In this document: positions 37,875 to 38,693 of the stretch, in pieces | Position numbering within the stretch: the first letter of the stretch is position 1 | Layout: each line of letters starts with the position of its first letter | Assembly (NCBI GenBank): GCA_934101225.1 | Contig: CAKOQK010000011.1 | Span: 1 to 38,693, forward strand | Source of the DNA: an uncultured Bacilli bacterium | Lineage (GTDB): Bacteria > Bacillota_I > Bacilli_A > RF39 > UBA660 | Direction of reading: 5' to 3' | Length of the DNA stretch: 38,693 nucleotides | Program-made: the position numbers and the translations under genes | The notes under the pieces: generated by a model | The model's input: only the letters and a program-made list of their open reading frames with translations | Told to the model about the DNA's origin: nothing | The model's database searches: none

Positions 37875-38690
37875 ATGAGTCCAATTATTGTAGGTATTGG
37901 AGCCTTTGAAATTAGATGGTATTCAGTATTAATGTTAGTTGCTATTTTTATAGGATTATTTCTAATAAGAAAAGAGGCAAAAAGATTAAATTTAAAATAT
38001 GATTTTATTTTTAATATGTGTTTTTGGGCCGTTATTATAGGATATGTCTGTGCAAGATTATATTATGTTTTATTTAACTTAGATTATTATGGAGTTCATC
38101 CAGAAGAAATATTTATGATATGGAAGGGTGGTTTAGCAATTCATGGTGGTTTAATAGGAGGAATATTAACAATGCTATTCTATTGCAATAAGTATAAAAC
38201 TAGATTAATTAGATATCTAGATGTTATATGTGTACCATTATTATTGGGACAAGCAATAGGTAGATGGGGTAATTTCTTTAATCAAGAAGCCCATGGAGCC
38301 GCAACAACTTTTGACCATTTAAAAAGTTTACATATTCCAAGATTTATAATTGATAATATGAAAATAGATGGAATATATTATACCCCAACATTTTTATATG
38401 AATCAATAGCATGTTTTATTTTATTTATTATATTTTTATTTATAAGAAGATATAAATTTAGAAAAGTAGGAACAATGTCTGCACTATATCTAATAGGATA
38501 TGGTATAATTAGATTCTTTATAGAAATAAGTAGAACAGATGCCTTATTAATTATGGGTTTAAAAATAGCTCAAATAGTTTCTATCATTATGATTATTATT
38601 GGAATAATAATTCTTTGCAAAAATAAAAAGAAAAGTCGATTTGAAGATTTATACAATGATACAAATAATGTGGATAATTTAAGATTTTAA
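37875..38690 (+). CDS. lgt: Prolipoprotein diacylglyceryl transferase
   Basis: This 271-residue membrane enzyme transfers diacylglycerol from phosphatidylglycerol to the lipobox cysteine of prolipoproteins. The Lgt signature GRWGNFFNQEAHG (129-141) holds the essential arginine and glutamate. IRWYSVLM near the N-terminus, AIHGG with H90, TPTFLYES and GIIRFFIEISRTD are all present. Seven membrane helices are visible. The gene is complete, with its TAA at 38688-38690, three bases from the right edge. GGAGAA precedes the ATG inside the end of the YvlD-like gene. The small lipoprotein at 10030 is a plausible substrate. Confidence 0.96.
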   Translation: MSPIIVGIGAFEIRWYSVLMLVAIFIGLFLIRKEAKRLNLKYDFIFNMCFWAVIIGYVCARLYYVLFNLDYYGVHPEEIFMIWKGGLAIHGGLIGGILTMLFYCNKYKTRLIRYLDVICVPLLLGQAIGRWGNFFNQEAHGAATTFDHLKSLHIPRFIIDNMKIDGIYYTPTFLYESIACFILFIIFLFIRRYKFRKVGTMSALYLIGYGIIRFFIEISRTDALLIMGLKIAQIVSIIMIIIGIIILCKNKKKSRFEDLYNDTNNVDNLRF

Positions 38691-38693
38691 TAA

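Overview
The window is very AT-rich (about a quarter G+C by eye). It carries strong AGGAGG-type ribosome binding sites, many short hairpin plus T-run terminators, a T-box leader, a parA-parB-DUF951 cluster, a YukD/EsaB protein with an EssC ATPase, and lgt. This combination points to a low-GC Gram-positive bacterium. The likeliest source is an uncultivated Bacilli lineage near the Erysipelotrichia/Mollicutes side. No tRNA, rRNA, insertion sequence, prophage or CRISPR array was found. All 33 genes whose ends are visible stop with TAA (20) or TAG (13), and none with TGA. TGA is nevertheless not read through in any of them.

Layout. 1-3954: the tail of an unknown gene, a HAD-IB phosphatase fused to a GtrA membrane domain, a phosphatidylserine synthase, and a MacB-like ABC exporter. 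4013-6867: an orphan PduL-type phosphotransacylase, dusB with an overlapping GtrA gene, and a membrane protein with a zinc ribbon and a predicted OB fold. 6944-14086: uvrA, a small lipoprotein, and pheS-pheT under a Phe T-box. 14115-17060 (minus): an RNase R with an unusually long N-terminus. 17193-19517: a regulator resembling XRE-ImmA but with the protease active site lost, rplM-rpsI with a strong promoter and a possible L13 leader, and a small Cro-like regulator on the minus strand. 19661-26347: tilS-ftsH, then parA-parB-DUF951-AbgT transporter, with overlapping genes.

26446-35933 holds a compact type VII secretion (T7SSb-like) locus. It has an extended -10 promoter preceded by a perfect 14-bp palindrome, a double WXG100-like protein, a small helical protein, an EsaB/YukD ubiquitin-like protein, two paralogous proteins with nearly identical N-termini fused to phage-tail-lysozyme-like domains, a 1540-residue EssC, and a TadZ/CpaE-like protein with a degenerate P-loop. 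No EsaA, EssA or EssB was recognised. This is the most interesting region: a secretion locus that appears to export cell-wall hydrolases and to use a Tad-pilus-type localisation protein. 36014-38690 closes with a YfcC-like carrier, a YvlD-like membrane protein and lgt.

Most of the window is housekeeping: lipid head groups, tRNA modification and charging, DNA repair, RNA decay, ribosome, chromosome partition and lipoprotein maturation. All calls come from reading the sequence without database searches. Family names rest on recognised motifs, and promoters and operators are predictions.
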